The position numbers and the translations under genes are program-made. A stretch of 64,000 bases of DNA. Origin: Reyranella sp. GTDB lineage: Bacteria > Pseudomonadota > Alphaproteobacteria > Reyranellales > Reyranellaceae. Below the pieces are notes generated by a model that saw only the letters and a list, made by a program, of their open reading frames with translations, searched no databases and was not told the DNA's origin. Within the stretch, counting starts at the first letter, position 1. Every line of letters starts with the position of its first letter. Of this stretch, positions 35,623 to 44,379 are shown one piece after another. The stretch is from the NCBI GenBank assembly GCA_019750135.1, contig JAIEOV010000048.1, positions 1 to 64,000 of the forward strand, written 5' to 3'.

Positions 35623-36594
35623 GTGAGCCAAGCCACCCGCGCCCTCGTCCATGCCTTCGAGACGGGGGCGCTCAAGCCGCAGCGGGCCTTCTTCCTGCGC
35701 GCCGAGCTCAGTCCCTTTCGCGACGTCGACGCCGAGCAGTCCTTACGGCCGGAATATCTGCGCCTGAAGAAAGCCGGCTGGTCGGTCGTGCCGCGCATCG
35801 AGAGCGGCGCCTACCGGCTCGGCCAGCTCCTGCTGACCAAGCACAAGGAAGAGAACTTCGCCAACATCGCGCGCGCCTGGTCGCTGCTGGCCGAGGGCGG
35901 CACGCTCGTGTGCTCGGGCTCCAACGACGACGGCGCCGCCAGCCTTGAAAAGCAGGTCGGCAAGGCGCTCGGCCTCGATGGCCAGCTCTCCAAGTTCCAC
36001 TGCCGCGTCTTCTGGCTGACGCGCGGCCATAAAAGCCCGCCCGACTACTGGCGCGAGCTCACTTCACTGCGTCGCGTCGAAGGCGGATGGTTGAGCCAGC
36101 CGGGGATCTTCTCCTGGGACAGTATCGACGACGGTTCCGCTCTACTTGCCCAGCATCTGCCCGGCGATCTTTCCGGCCATGTCGCCGACTTCGGCTGTGG
36201 CTGGGGCTATCTCGCGCGCGAAGTGCTCGGCAGCTCAGCGAGGATCGGCAAGATCGACCTGATCGACGCCGAGCATCGCGCCATCGAAGCGGCCCGTGCC
36301 AACATTGCCGACACGCGTGCCTCGTTTCACTGGCTCGACCTTACGCAAGAGGCGGCACCGGCGACCTACGACGCAATCGTGTGCAATCCGCCGTTCCACT
36401 CCGGCCGCGCCGCCGAGCCGGGGCTCGGGCAGAACGTCATCGCCGCCGCGGGGCGCGCGCTGCGGCCGGGCGGCGTCTTCTACATGGTCGCCAACCGCGG
36501 CTTGCCTTATGAGCCGATCCTCAAGGCCAACTTCGCGTCATTCGAGACGTTGGCCGACAACAACAAGTTCCGGATGTCGCGCGCTATCCGCTGA
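35623..36594 (+). CDS. RsmC-like class I SAM-dependent methyltransferase
   Basis: A 323-residue protein with the two-domain layout of RsmC/RlmG guanine-N2 rRNA methyltransferases. The N-terminal half is a degenerate methyltransferase fold; the C-terminal half has the SAM loop VADFGCGWGYLAREVL and the catalytic IVCNPPFHSGR. It probably methylates a guanine in small-subunit rRNA. The start is GTG at 35623, with a weak ribosome site, 9 bp after the dehydrogenase stop. Its 3' end overlaps the convergent tlyA gene by 11 bp. Confidence 0.85.
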   Translation: MSQATRALVHAFETGALKPQRAFFLRAELSPFRDVDAEQSLRPEYLRLKKAGWSVVPRIESGAYRLGQLLLTKHKEENFANIARAWSLLAEGGTLVCSGSNDDGAASLEKQVGKALGLDGQLSKFHCRVFWLTRGHKSPPDYWRELTSLRRVEGGWLSQPGIFSWDSIDDGSALLAQHLPGDLSGHVADFGCGWGYLAREVLGSSARIGKIDLIDAEHRAIEAARANIADTRASFHWLDLTQEAAPATYDAIVCNPPFHSGRAAEPGLGQNVIAAAGRALRPGGVFYMVANRGLPYEPILKANFASFETLADNNKFRMSRAIR

Positions 36595-37324
36595 AACGCC
36601 CCGCGATCAGGAACTCCTTGTTGCCTTCGGCCCCTTCGATCGGACTGTCCGTGACTCCGATCACGCTCCAGCCCGGCTGCTCGGCCAGCCAGTCCGTGGT
36701 CGTCTTGCAGACTTCCTCGTGCAACGCCGGATCGCGCACGATGCCGCCCTTCCCCACCCTGCCCTTGCCGACCTCGAACTGCGGCTTGATCAGCGCCACG
36801 AGGTCTGCGCCCGGCGCCGCCAGGGCCAATGCCGCCGGCAGCGCCGTCCTGAGGCTGATGAACGAGGCATCGCAAACGATGAGGTCGATCGGCTCGGGCA
36901 CCTGCTCGCGCCCGACGTCGCGGATGTTGGTCTTCTCCATCGAGATCACGCGCGGATCGGAGCGCAGCTTCCAGGCAAGCTGGTTGGTGCCGACGTCGAT
37001 GGCATAGACCTTGGCGGCGCCACGCTGCAGCAGCAGGTCGGTGAAGCCGCCGGTCGAGGCGCCGACATCGAGGGCGATACGGCCGGCGGCGGGGATTGCG
37101 AAGTGATCGAGCCCCTTCTCGAGCTTCAGCCCGCCGCGCGAGACATAGGGGTGCGGCTGGCCGCGCACCTCGATCGGCGTGTCGGCGGCGATGGCATGGC
37201 CCGGCTTGTCGAGCCGGCGCTCGCCGGTGAAGACCAGCCCGGCCATGACCATGCGCTGCGCGGCAGCGCGCGTCTCCGCGAGCCCGCGCTCGACCAGCGC
37301 CACGTCCAGTCGCGTCTTGGCCAT
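36584..37324 (-). CDS. tlyA: TlyA family rRNA (cytidine-2'-O)-methyltransferase / haemolysin-A-like
   Basis: A 246-residue protein with an N-terminal S4 RNA-binding domain (RLDVALVERGLAETRAAAQRMVMAG) and a FtsJ-type methyltransferase (LDVGASTGGFTDLLLQRGA, LIVCDASFIS, KPQFEVGKGRVGKGGIVRD). It 2'-O-methylates rRNA cytidines in studied relatives. In many alphaproteobacteria tlyA directly follows dxs; here it is 2.2 kb away. It starts on the stop of the VOC gene (TGATG). Confidence 0.92.
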   Translation of the reverse strand: MAKTRLDVALVERGLAETRAAAQRMVMAGLVFTGERRLDKPGHAIAADTPIEVRGQPHPYVSRGGLKLEKGLDHFAIPAAGRIALDVGASTGGFTDLLLQRGAAKVYAIDVGTNQLAWKLRSDPRVISMEKTNIRDVGREQVPEPIDLIVCDASFISLRTALPAALALAAPGADLVALIKPQFEVGKGRVGKGGIVRDPALHEEVCKTTTDWLAEQPGWSVIGVTDSPIEGAEGNKEFLIAGRFSG

Positions 37325-37782
37325 CAGACTTGCGGCGGCGGCGCGCGGTGCTTGGCCGAGATCGGGCTCATGAGACCGACCGCGATGCCGTCGGGATCCT
37401 CGACGACGGCGTAGCGCGCGCCCCAGAAGGCGTCCCATGGCGGCTGCAGGCCGCGATGGCCGGCGGCAGTCATCTCGCCATAGAGCCGATCGACCTCTTC
37501 GCGCGAGCCGACGCTGAACCCCACGACCACGCGGCCGGCGAGGTCCTGGCGGCCGGCCCAGCCCGTGTTCCAGATCTGGGCGAAGGCCGTGCTGTCGAGA
37601 TCGAGCGTGGCGGCCTCCGGCGACTCCGCCTCGATGGCGCTCACGTGATGCACGCCGGTCGACGTGCGCCAGATCCGCGGATCGGGAATCTCGACGCCCA
37701 GCTTGCGATAGAAGGCGATGGATGCATCGACATTGCCGCTTACAATGTTCAGCTGATTGAGCGTCGGCCGCGTCCGGTCCAT
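37324..37782 (-). CDS. VOC family protein
   Basis: A 152-residue single VOC domain: LNQLNIVSGNVDASIAFYRKLGVEIP at the start and GARYAVVEDPDGIAVGLMSP at the end. The first metal position reads Asn rather than His, as in several antibiotic-resistance or unknown-function VOC proteins. The start at 37782 has GGAG 8 bases upstream. It overlaps tlyA by one base, so the two are co-transcribed. Confidence 0.8.
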   Translation of the reverse strand: MDRTRPTLNQLNIVSGNVDASIAFYRKLGVEIPDPRIWRTSTGVHHVSAIEAESPEAATLDLDSTAFAQIWNTGWAGRQDLAGRVVVGFSVGSREEVDRLYGEMTAAGHRGLQPPWDAFWGARYAVVEDPDGIAVGLMSPISAKHRAPPPQV

Positions 37783-37819
37783 GGGCTCACTCCACAACTC
37801 GAGGGAAGAAACACTTAGC

Positions 37820-38563
37820 ATGAGCACGAAGCTTCTGGAGGGCGAACGCGCCCTGGTCACGGGCTGCGCCGGCGGTATCGGCCGCGGCATCGCCAAGGCG
37901 CTCATGGCCGAGGGCGCCACGGTGCTGGGCAGCGACATCACGGCGCCCCCAGCCGAGGACGGCATCGATTTCCTGGCGGGCGATCTCGGCAAGCGCGACG
38001 GCTGGAAAGCCCTGCTCGACGGCGCGCTGCAGAAGTTGGGCACGATCTCGCTGTTCGTCCATTCCGCCAGCCCGCGCCGGCTGGAAGCCGACACGCCGCT
38101 GTCGGTGTCCGAGGCGACGTGGGACGCCATGACCGACATCAACCTGCGCACCGGCTTCTTCCTGTCGCGCGAAGTCGGGCGGCACATGAAGGACAACAGG
38201 ATCAAGGGCCGCATCATCCTGATCACGTCGCAACATCGCGAGACGCCGCGGAACCTGCCGCACTACAGCGCCTCAAAGGCCGGCTTGACCATGGTGATGA
38301 AGGAGCTGGCGCGCACCCTGGCGCCCGACGGCATCCGCGTAAATGCCATCGCGCCGGGCGCCATCCCGGGCGGCGGATTCGTCGCCGACAACCTCGGCGC
38401 GTTGGTTTCCCAAATCCCGATCGGCCGCCCCGGAACGCCGGATGACATCGCCCAGGTGGCCGTCGCCATTCTGTCAGAAAGATTTGGTCGTTATATCGTG
38501 GGCACGACGGTAGAAGTTGATGGTGGTATCGGCCTCATGAGCTGGATTCCTGCCAAGGCTTGA
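37820..38563 (+). CDS. Short-chain dehydrogenase/reductase
   Basis: A 247-residue NAD(P)-dependent SDR. Cofactor motif VTGCAGGIGRGIA, then the catalytic tetrad region ITSQHRE...HYSASKAG and PDGIRVNAIAPGAI. SDR substrates are diverse; a C-terminal EVDGGIGLMSW is typical of FabG-like members. GAGGGAAG is upstream of ATG 37820. The gene is divergent from the VOC-tlyA pair with 37 bp between start codons. Confidence 0.9.
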   Translation: MSTKLLEGERALVTGCAGGIGRGIAKALMAEGATVLGSDITAPPAEDGIDFLAGDLGKRDGWKALLDGALQKLGTISLFVHSASPRRLEADTPLSVSEATWDAMTDINLRTGFFLSREVGRHMKDNRIKGRIILITSQHRETPRNLPHYSASKAGLTMVMKELARTLAPDGIRVNAIAPGAIPGGGFVADNLGALVSQIPIGRPGTPDDIAQVAVAILSERFGRYIVGTTVEVDGGIGLMSWIPAKA

Positions 38564-38631
38564 CCGGCCGCCCGGAAGGGCTATCTACCACTGCGGGAGA
38601 CGAAACAACGTCCTATCCCGAGGGGGTTCAC

Positions 38632-39291
38632 ATGACGCTTCGCATCAATTCAACGGCGCCCGACTTCAAGGCCGAGACCACCCAGGGTCCGATCGAGTTC
38701 CACAAGTGGATCGGCGACGGCTGGGCGATTTTGTTCTCGCATCCCAAGGATTTCACGCCGGTCTGCACCACCGAGCTCGGCTACATGGCCGGCCTCAAGC
38801 CGGAGTTCGACAAGCGCAACACCAAGATCATCGGCCTGTCGGTCGATCCGGTCGGCAACCACGAGAAGTGGTCGAAGGACATCGAGGAGACCCAGGGCCA
38901 CAAGGTCACTTACCCGATGATCGGCGATCCCGAGCTCAAGGTGGCGACCGCCTACGACATGCTGCCGGAGGGCGCGGGCACGACCTCGGAAGGCCGCACC
39001 GCCGCCGACAACGCCACCGTGCGCTCGGTGTTCATCATCGGGCCGGACAAGAAGATCAAGGCGATGCTCACCTATCCGATGAGCACGGGCCGCAACTTCG
39101 ACGAGGTGCTGCGTCTCCTGGAATCGTGCCAGCTCACGGCCAAGCACCAGGTGGCAACGCCGGTGAACTGGAAGAGCGGCGAGGACGTGATCATCGTGCC
39201 GGCCGTCAGCGACGAGCAGGCCAAGGCGAAGTTCCCCGGCGGCTGGAAGGCGCCGAAGCCCTACCTGCGCATCGTGCCGCAGCCGAAGTAA
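38632..39291 (+). CDS. 1-Cys peroxiredoxin (Prx6 family)
   Basis: A 219-residue thioredoxin-fold peroxidase reducing H2O2 and alkyl hydroperoxides. The peroxidatic Cys 45 lies in FTPVCTTELGYMA, the Prx6-type motif; the C-terminal dimerisation extension VNWKSGEDVIIVPAVSDEQA is also diagnostic. No resolving Cys is evident. AGGGGG precedes ATG 38632, and a strong terminator follows. Confidence 0.93.
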   Translation: MTLRINSTAPDFKAETTQGPIEFHKWIGDGWAILFSHPKDFTPVCTTELGYMAGLKPEFDKRNTKIIGLSVDPVGNHEKWSKDIEETQGHKVTYPMIGDPELKVATAYDMLPEGAGTTSEGRTAADNATVRSVFIIGPDKKIKAMLTYPMSTGRNFDEVLRLLESCQLTAKHQVATPVNWKSGEDVIIVPAVSDEQAKAKFPGGWKAPKPYLRIVPQPK

Positions 39292-39313
39292 GGACTGCCC
39301 GGTTTTCCGGAAA

Positions 39314-39342
39314 GGCGCGCCACGCAGGTGGCGCGCCTTTTT
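39314..39342 (+). terminator. Rho-independent terminator after the peroxiredoxin gene
   Basis: A perfect stem GGCGCGCCAC / GTGGCGCGCC with a GCAG loop is followed by five T. The arms have the same GGCGCGCCAC sequence as family A palindromes, so the terminator may have arisen from that family. Confidence 0.88.
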
Positions 39343-39366
39343 CTTTGCCGGGACCTCATGGTCTCC

Positions 39367-39554
39367 CGGACCGCGAGCCTCCGGCTCGCTCATGAGTCAT
39401 GAGCGTGATGGGAATCGGATGAACGATGCATAGAGCAGAGCTGCCAAAGGCGAGCGCACCGAAAATATAACTACAGTTCGGAAAAGAGTCAACCATTGTT
39501 ATTCGAGCGACTTGCTCTCCATGACTCATGAGCGGGCCGGAGGCCCGCGCTCCC
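39367..39554. repeat. Composite element: split family A palindrome around 118 bp
   Basis: Inverted arms of 35 bp (39367-39401 and 39520-39554) match at 31 of 35 positions; both contain GCCTCCGG hairpins and CTCATGAGTCATG at the inner end. Between them are 118 bp that are richer in A and T than the surroundings and encode nothing visible. The unit fills the convergent gap between peroxiredoxin and dxs and looks like a miniature inverted-repeat element or a palindrome opened by an insertion. Confidence 0.7.
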
Positions 39555-39555
39555 G

Positions 39556-41469
39556 TTAGCCGCGCGCCCTCTCGACCGACTGACCGAGGGCCGCGAGCGC
39601 CGTGGCGACGATGCCCTTGGCATCGAGACCGGCCTGTTCGTATTGCTTGGCCGGCGCGGCGTGGTCGATGAAGCGGTCGGGCAGGATCATCGGCCGAACC
39701 TTCAGGCCGTGATCGAGCAGTCCGGCCATCGCCAGATACTGCATCACGTGGCTGGCGAAGCCGCCGACCGACCCTTCCTCGATCGTGATCAGCACCTCGT
39801 GCTCGCGCGCCAAGCGGCGCACCAGATCGGTGTCGAGCGGCTTGGCGAAGCGCGCATCGGCCACCGTCGTGCTGAGGCCCTTGGCGCCGAGATCCTCGGC
39901 GGCCACCAGGCACTCGGCCAGACGTGTCCCGAAATTCAGGATGGCGATCTTGCTGCCCTCGCGCAGCACGCGCCCCTTGCCGATCTCGAGCGGCGTGCCG
40001 CGCGCCGGCAACTCGACGCCGACACCCTCGCCGCGCGGATAGCGGAAGGCCGAGGGGCGGTCGTCGATGTGCGCCGCCGTGGCCACCATGTGCATCAGCT
40101 CGAGCTCGTCGGCCGCCGCCATGACGACGAAGTCCGGCAGGCAGGCGAGATAGGCCACGTCGAACGAACCGGCATGCGTGGCGCCGTCGGCGCCGACCAG
40201 GCCGGCGCGGTCGATGGCGAAGCGCACCGGCAGCTTCTGGATGGCGACGTCGTGCACGACCTGGTCGTAGCCACGCTGCAGGAAGGTCGAGTAGATGGCG
40301 CAGAACGGCTTGAAGCCTTCGGTCGCCAGGCCGGCGGCGAAGGTCACGCCATGCTGCTCGGCGATGCCGACATCGAAGCAGCGCTCGGGGAAGCGCTCGA
40401 CGAACTTGTCGAGGCTGGTGCCCGAGGGCATGGCCGCGGTGATGGCGACGATCTTCTTGTCGGCCTCGGCCTCGGCGATCAGCGACTTGGCGAACACCGC
40501 CTGGTAGGCCGGCGCATTGGCCACCGGCTTGGACTGCTTGCCGGTGATGACGTCGAACTTCACCACGCCGTGGTACTTGTCGGCGCTGTTCTCGGCCGGC
40601 GGATAGCCCTTGCCCTTCTTGGTGACGACATGGACCAGGATCGGCTTGTCGAGCCGGCTGTCGCGTGCGTTCTTCAGCACCGGCAGCAAGTGGTCGAGAT
40701 TGTGCCCATCGACCGGGCCGACATAGTAGAAGCCGAGCTCGTCGAACAGCGTGCCGCCGGCCACGAAGCCGCGCGCGAACTCCTCGGCGCGCCGCGCCGC
40801 CATCTCGAGCGGCTTGGGCAGCACCTCGGCGACCGAGCGGCCGAGATTGCGCAGGCTGACATAGGGCCGGCCCGACAGCAGGCGCGAGAGATGCGCCGAC
40901 ATGGCGCCGACCGGCGGGGCGATCGACATGTCGTTGTCGTTCAGCACCACGATCAGCCGGCTGCGCAGCGCGCCCGCGTTGTTCATCGCCTCGTAGGCCA
41001 TGCCGGCGCTCATCGCGCCGTCGCCGATCACCGCCACGACATGGTTGCTGCCGCCGGCGAGATCGCGCGCCACGGCCATGCCGAGCCCGGCCGAGATCGA
41101 GGTCGAGGAATGGGCCGCGCCGAACGGGTCGTACTCGCTCTCGGCGCGCCGCGTGAAGCCCGACAGGCCGCCTTCCTGACGCAAGGTGCGGATGCGGCTG
41201 CGCCGGCCGGTGACGATCTTGTGCGGATAGGCCTGGTGGCCGACGTCCCACAGCAGCCGGTCGCGCGGCGTGTCGAACACGTGATGCAGCGCCACGGTGA
41301 GCTCGACGACGCCCAGCCCGGCGCCGAGATGGCCGCCGGTGACCGAGACGGCCGAGATCGTCTCCTGGCGCAGCTCGTCAGCGAGCTGACGCAGTTGCTC
41401 GGCCTTCAGCCGCCGGATGTCGGCGGGAACGTCGATGGTGTCGAGAAGCGGCGTACTCGGCCTGGTCAT
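39556..41469 (-). CDS. dxs: 1-deoxy-D-xylulose-5-phosphate synthase
   Basis: A 637-residue thiamine-diphosphate enzyme that condenses pyruvate and glyceraldehyde 3-phosphate, the first step of the MEP isoprenoid pathway. The ThDP motif is [20 protein letters not shown]; the proton-relay His region [15 protein letters not shown], the pyrimidine-domain Glu ([17 protein letters not shown]) and [11 protein letters not shown] are all present. Length is normal. It follows ispA by 27 bp. Confidence 0.97.
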   Translation of the reverse strand: MTRPSTPLLDTIDVPADIRRLKAEQLRQLADELRQETISAVSVTGGHLGAGLGVVELTVALHHVFDTPRDRLLWDVGHQAYPHKIVTGRRSRIRTLRQEGGLSGFTRRAESEYDPFGAAHSSTSISAGLGMAVARDLAGGSNHVVAVIGDGAMSAGMAYEAMNNAGALRSRLIVVLNDNDMSIAPPVGAMSAHLSRLLSGRPYVSLRNLGRSVAEVLPKPLEMAARRAEEFARGFVAGGTLFDELGFYYVGPVDGHNLDHLLPVLKNARDSRLDKPILVHVVTKKGKGYPPAENSADKYHGVVKFDVITGKQSKPVANAPAYQAVFAKSLIAEAEADKKIVAITAAMPSGTSLDKFVERFPERCFDVGIAEQHGVTFAAGLATEGFKPFCAIYSTFLQRGYDQVVHDVAIQKLPVRFAIDRAGLVGADGATHAGSFDVAYLACLPDFVVMAAADELELMHMVATAAHIDDRPSAFRYPRGEGVGVELPARGTPLEIGKGRVLREGSKIAILNFGTRLAECLVAAEDLGAKGLSTTVADARFAKPLDTDLVRRLAREHEVLITIEEGSVGGFASHVMQYLAMAGLLDHGLKVRPMILPDRFIDHAAPAKQYEQAGLDAKGIVATALAALGQSVERARG

Positions 41470-41496
41470 GACTGGATCATACTCCCGTGCGGCCGT

Positions 41497-42402
41497 TCAT
41501 GCCCGCCGCGCGACGACGAATTTGGCAGCCTGCCTCAGCAGATCCGCCGCCCCACCGAACGGCTCGAGATGCGCGGCGGCCTGTCTCGCCAGCAGGTCGG
41601 CCTGGGCCCGCGCCCGCTCGAGGCCCAGGATGGAGACGAACGTGGCCTTGCCGGACGCCGCATCCTTGCCCGGTGTCTTGCCGATCTCCTCGGCGCTGCC
41701 CTCGATGTCCAGAAGGTCGTCGACGATCTGGAACGCGAGCCCGAGGTCATGGGCATAGGCTGACAGCGCATTGCGCGGCGCGTCGCTCGCTTTGCCCAGG
41801 ATGGCCCCCGACGTGCAGGAGAAGGAGATCAGAGCACCTGTCTTCAGGCGCTGCAACCGAGTGATCGCGCCGATCGAGAGGTCGGGGCGGGTCTCAGCCA
41901 GGAGATCGAGCATCTGGCCGCCCACCATGCCCTGCGCACCGGCCGCCTTGGCCAGCTCGCTGACAAGATGGGTCCGCACCGACGCGTCGCCATGCGTGTC
42001 CTCGTGCGCCAGCACCTCGAAGGCCAGGGCCTGCAGGGCGTCCCCGGCCAGGATGGCCGTCGCCTCGTCGAACTGCTTGTGACAGGAGGGCTTGCCGCGA
42101 CGCAGATCGTCGTCGTCCATGGCCGGCAGGTCGTCGTGAATCAGCGAATAGGCGTGGAGGAATTCGATGGCGCAGGCCGTCCGAAGCGCGGACAGCGCAG
42201 AGACCCGGAACAACGTTGCGCCTGCCAGCACGAAAAAGGCGCGCAGGCGCTTGCCGCCGCCGAGGCTCGAATAGCGCATCGCCTCGAAGACGCGCGCCTC
42301 ATCGGTATCGCCCTTCGGCAGAAGGCGATCCATGGTGTGTTCGGTCGACGACGCGGCAAACGCCAGCGCGGCCTCGAAGTCGCGGTGCGACGACAGTGGC
42401 AT
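41497..42402 (-). CDS. ispA: Polyprenyl synthetase (farnesyl/geranylgeranyl diphosphate synthase)
   Basis: A 301-residue prenyltransferase. The two aspartate-rich motifs are DDLPAMDDDDLRRG (first) and DDLLD in LAFQIVDDLLDIEG (second); GGKRLRAFFVLA opens the core. The residues before the first motif (HAYSLIHDDLP) suit a short-chain product, usually farnesyl diphosphate. Located 10 bp after xseB and before dxs, the common alphaproteobacterial order. Confidence 0.95.
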   Translation of the reverse strand: MPLSSHRDFEAALAFAASSTEHTMDRLLPKGDTDEARVFEAMRYSSLGGGKRLRAFFVLAGATLFRVSALSALRTACAIEFLHAYSLIHDDLPAMDDDDLRRGKPSCHKQFDEATAILAGDALQALAFEVLAHEDTHGDASVRTHLVSELAKAAGAQGMVGGQMLDLLAETRPDLSIGAITRLQRLKTGALISFSCTSGAILGKASDAPRNALSAYAHDLGLAFQIVDDLLDIEGSAEEIGKTPGKDAASGKATFVSILGLERARAQADLLARQAAAHLEPFGGAADLLRQAAKFVVARRA

Positions 42403-42412
42403 GGCTTGCGAA

Positions 42413-42691
42413 CTAGCTCAGGTCGGCGGCGGGCTGGCTGCCGACCGAGCCGTCGGCCGAGAAGACGATCTTCTCGACCTTCATCTTGGCTTCGGCGAGC
42501 TTCTGCTCGCAGTGCTTCTTGAGCAGCGCGCCGCGCTCATAGGCGGTGATCGCCTCGTCGAGCTTGACCTGGCCGCGCTCGAGCTGCTGGACGATGCCTT
42601 CGAGCTCCTTCAGCGCGTCCTCGAAGGACAGGCCGGTAATATCCTTAGAAAGTACGGGTTCTTTTGCCAATTTTGCCTCGCAGGGGGTCAT
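42413..42691 (-). CDS. xseB: Exodeoxyribonuclease VII small subunit
   Basis: A protein of up to 92 residues that joins XseA to form the single-strand exonuclease. The motif SFEDALKELEGIVQQLERGQVKLDEAITAYERG is diagnostic. The ATG at 42691 has a poor ribosome site; a TTG at 42670 preceded by GAGG is an alternative giving 85 residues, closer to the family length. First gene of the xseB-ispA-dxs operon. Confidence 0.95.
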   Translation of the reverse strand: MTPCEAKLAKEPVLSKDITGLSFEDALKELEGIVQQLERGQVKLDEAITAYERGALLKKHCEQKLAEAKMKVEKIVFSADGSVGSQPAADLS

Positions 42692-42930
42692 ATGAGCGTA
42701 GCCGCCGACGCTTGCAACGGCCAGACATCCGGCAGAATGCTGTGAAAGTGCCCATTCCGCGCGGTCTTTCGGGCTTTCTCAACTGTGGATAGCGAATCAC
42801 GCACCTGTGACATGGTAGCTTTGCACGTTCGCAGGACAAAACCCCTGCTCGCGCATTGCGACAGTTACACAGCAATGGCACGTTCCGCCCCGCAACGAAA
42901 TAAACAGCCATTCATAGGAGCAGAACGCCA

Positions 42931-43869
42931 ATGGGCAACGTCAGCCATCTCGTCACGCGAACGGCAGCCTTCGAAAGCTCGGTTGAAAACGGTCTCGCCG
43001 AAGGCGGCAGCGGCAAGGATCGCCAGTTCGTCACCGCCCTCGCCCGGGGCCTCGACATCCTGCGCGCCTTCCATGCCGGCGAAGGCATGCTGGGCAACCA
43101 GGAGATCGCCCACCGCACCGGCCTGCCGAAGCCGACGGTGGCCCGCCTCACCCATACGCTGACCGAGCTCGGCTACCTCAACTACATCCGCCGTTTCCGC
43201 AAGTACGAGCTCGGCGCCTCGGTCCTGGCGCTGGGTTATGCCGCGATCTCCAGCATGGATGTGCGCCGCGCCTCGCGTCAGCCGCTCGAGCAGCTCGCGC
43301 ACTCGCTGAACGCCTCGACGGCGCTGGGCGGCCGCGACCGTCATTCGATGATCTATCTCGAAGCCTGCCGGGGCCCGTCGGTCGTGGCGATCACCCACGA
43401 TGTCGGCACACGCGTGCCGATGGCCAGCACGGCGATGGGCCGCGCCTACCTGTTCTCGCTGCCCGACGTCGACCGCAACAAGCAGATCGATGCCATCCGC
43501 CGCCGCTGGCGCGACGACTGGACCAAGGTGAAGACCGGCCTCGAGCGCTCGTTCAAGGAGCTGGCCGACCGCGGCTTCTGCGTCACCTGGGGCGAGTGGC
43601 TGCCCGAGCTCTGCGGCGTCGGCGCGCCGCTGCGCAACTCCGACGGCACGGCCGCCTACGCCATCAACGCCTCGGCGCCGATCTACCAGATCAGCCGCGA
43701 CCGGCTCGAAGCCGATTGGGGCCCGCGCCTGGTGAAGATCGCGCGCGACATCCGCACCGGCATGGCCGCCCAGCCCTCGTCGGGGACGACGGTGCCGTCG
43801 GCGATGCGTCCTGCGACCAACGGCAACGGGCATCATCGCCCGCCGATGTCGGCGATGGCGCGTCGCTAG
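42931..43869 (+). CDS. IclR family transcriptional regulator
   Basis: A 312-residue regulator. The winged helix-turn-helix is at about 33-95 (GLDILRAFHAG, GLPKPTVARLTHTLTELGYL), and the IclR effector domain follows (VPMASTAMGRAYLF, DRGFCVTWGEW). The last 40 residues are Pro/Ser-rich and probably disordered. It is divergent from xseB across a 239-bp gap in which I recognise nothing further. Target genes unknown; the thioesterase gene follows by 33 bp. Confidence 0.92.
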   Translation: MGNVSHLVTRTAAFESSVENGLAEGGSGKDRQFVTALARGLDILRAFHAGEGMLGNQEIAHRTGLPKPTVARLTHTLTELGYLNYIRRFRKYELGASVLALGYAAISSMDVRRASRQPLEQLAHSLNASTALGGRDRHSMIYLEACRGPSVVAITHDVGTRVPMASTAMGRAYLFSLPDVDRNKQIDAIRRRWRDDWTKVKTGLERSFKELADRGFCVTWGEWLPELCGVGAPLRNSDGTAAYAINASAPIYQISRDRLEADWGPRLVKIARDIRTGMAAQPSSGTTVPSAMRPATNGNGHHRPPMSAMARR

Positions 43870-43902
43870 ACGCGCCCTCTTCTCCGCTACGAGTAGAAGC
43901 GT

Positions 43903-44379
43903 ATGCCTATCCAACGACCGGCCGATGCGCGGCCGGTCGCCGCCCACGAGTTTCGCGGTTTCAACGGACTCATCGGCCACGAGGTCGTGGCTTGGCGGCC
44001 GGGCTTCGTCGAGATGACGCTGAAAGTCCGCCCCGAGCTCTGCAACGCCAACGGCCTGCTGCACGGCGGCGTGCTGATGACCCTGCTCGATTCGGCGAGC
44101 GGCTTTGCCTGCACTTTCAACGACACGGCGACGGCGCGAAGGCTCAGCGTCACGCTTGCCTTCACCACGCAGTTCATCAAGGCGGCGCGAGACGGCGACC
44201 AGCTCACCGTCTTCGGCGCCTGGCGGCCCTCGACCAGCCAGAGCACCTTCGCCGCCGAAACCGAGATCTACGACCAGAAGAACGACCTTGTCGCCACCGG
44301 CACCGGCACCTTCCGCTATCTGAAGGGCGAGCGGAGCGATGGGGTCCTCACGTTCCTGGACCAGAAGGCGGCGGATTAG
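43903..44379 (+). CDS. PaaI family hotdog thioesterase
   Basis: A 158-residue acyl-CoA thioesterase. The hotdog helix carries the catalytic region GLLHGGVLMTLLDSASG; KVRPELCNANG and FIKAARDGDQLTVFG flank it. It would hydrolyse aromatic or acyl-CoA thioesters. Its last 32 bp overlap the end of the convergent DUF3987 gene. Confidence 0.9.
   Translation: MPIQRPADARPVAAHEFRGFNGLIGHEVVAWRPGFVEMTLKVRPELCNANGLLHGGVLMTLLDSASGFACTFNDTATARRLSVTLAFTTQFIKAARDGDQLTVFGAWRPSTSQSTFAAETEIYDQKNDLVATGTGTFRYLKGERSDGVLTFLDQKAAD

Noticed and set aside
39356-41251. A 631-codon minus-strand frame over dxs
   Set aside because: It is a shifted reading of dxs, whose own frame has all thiamine-diphosphate and catalytic motifs at normal length.
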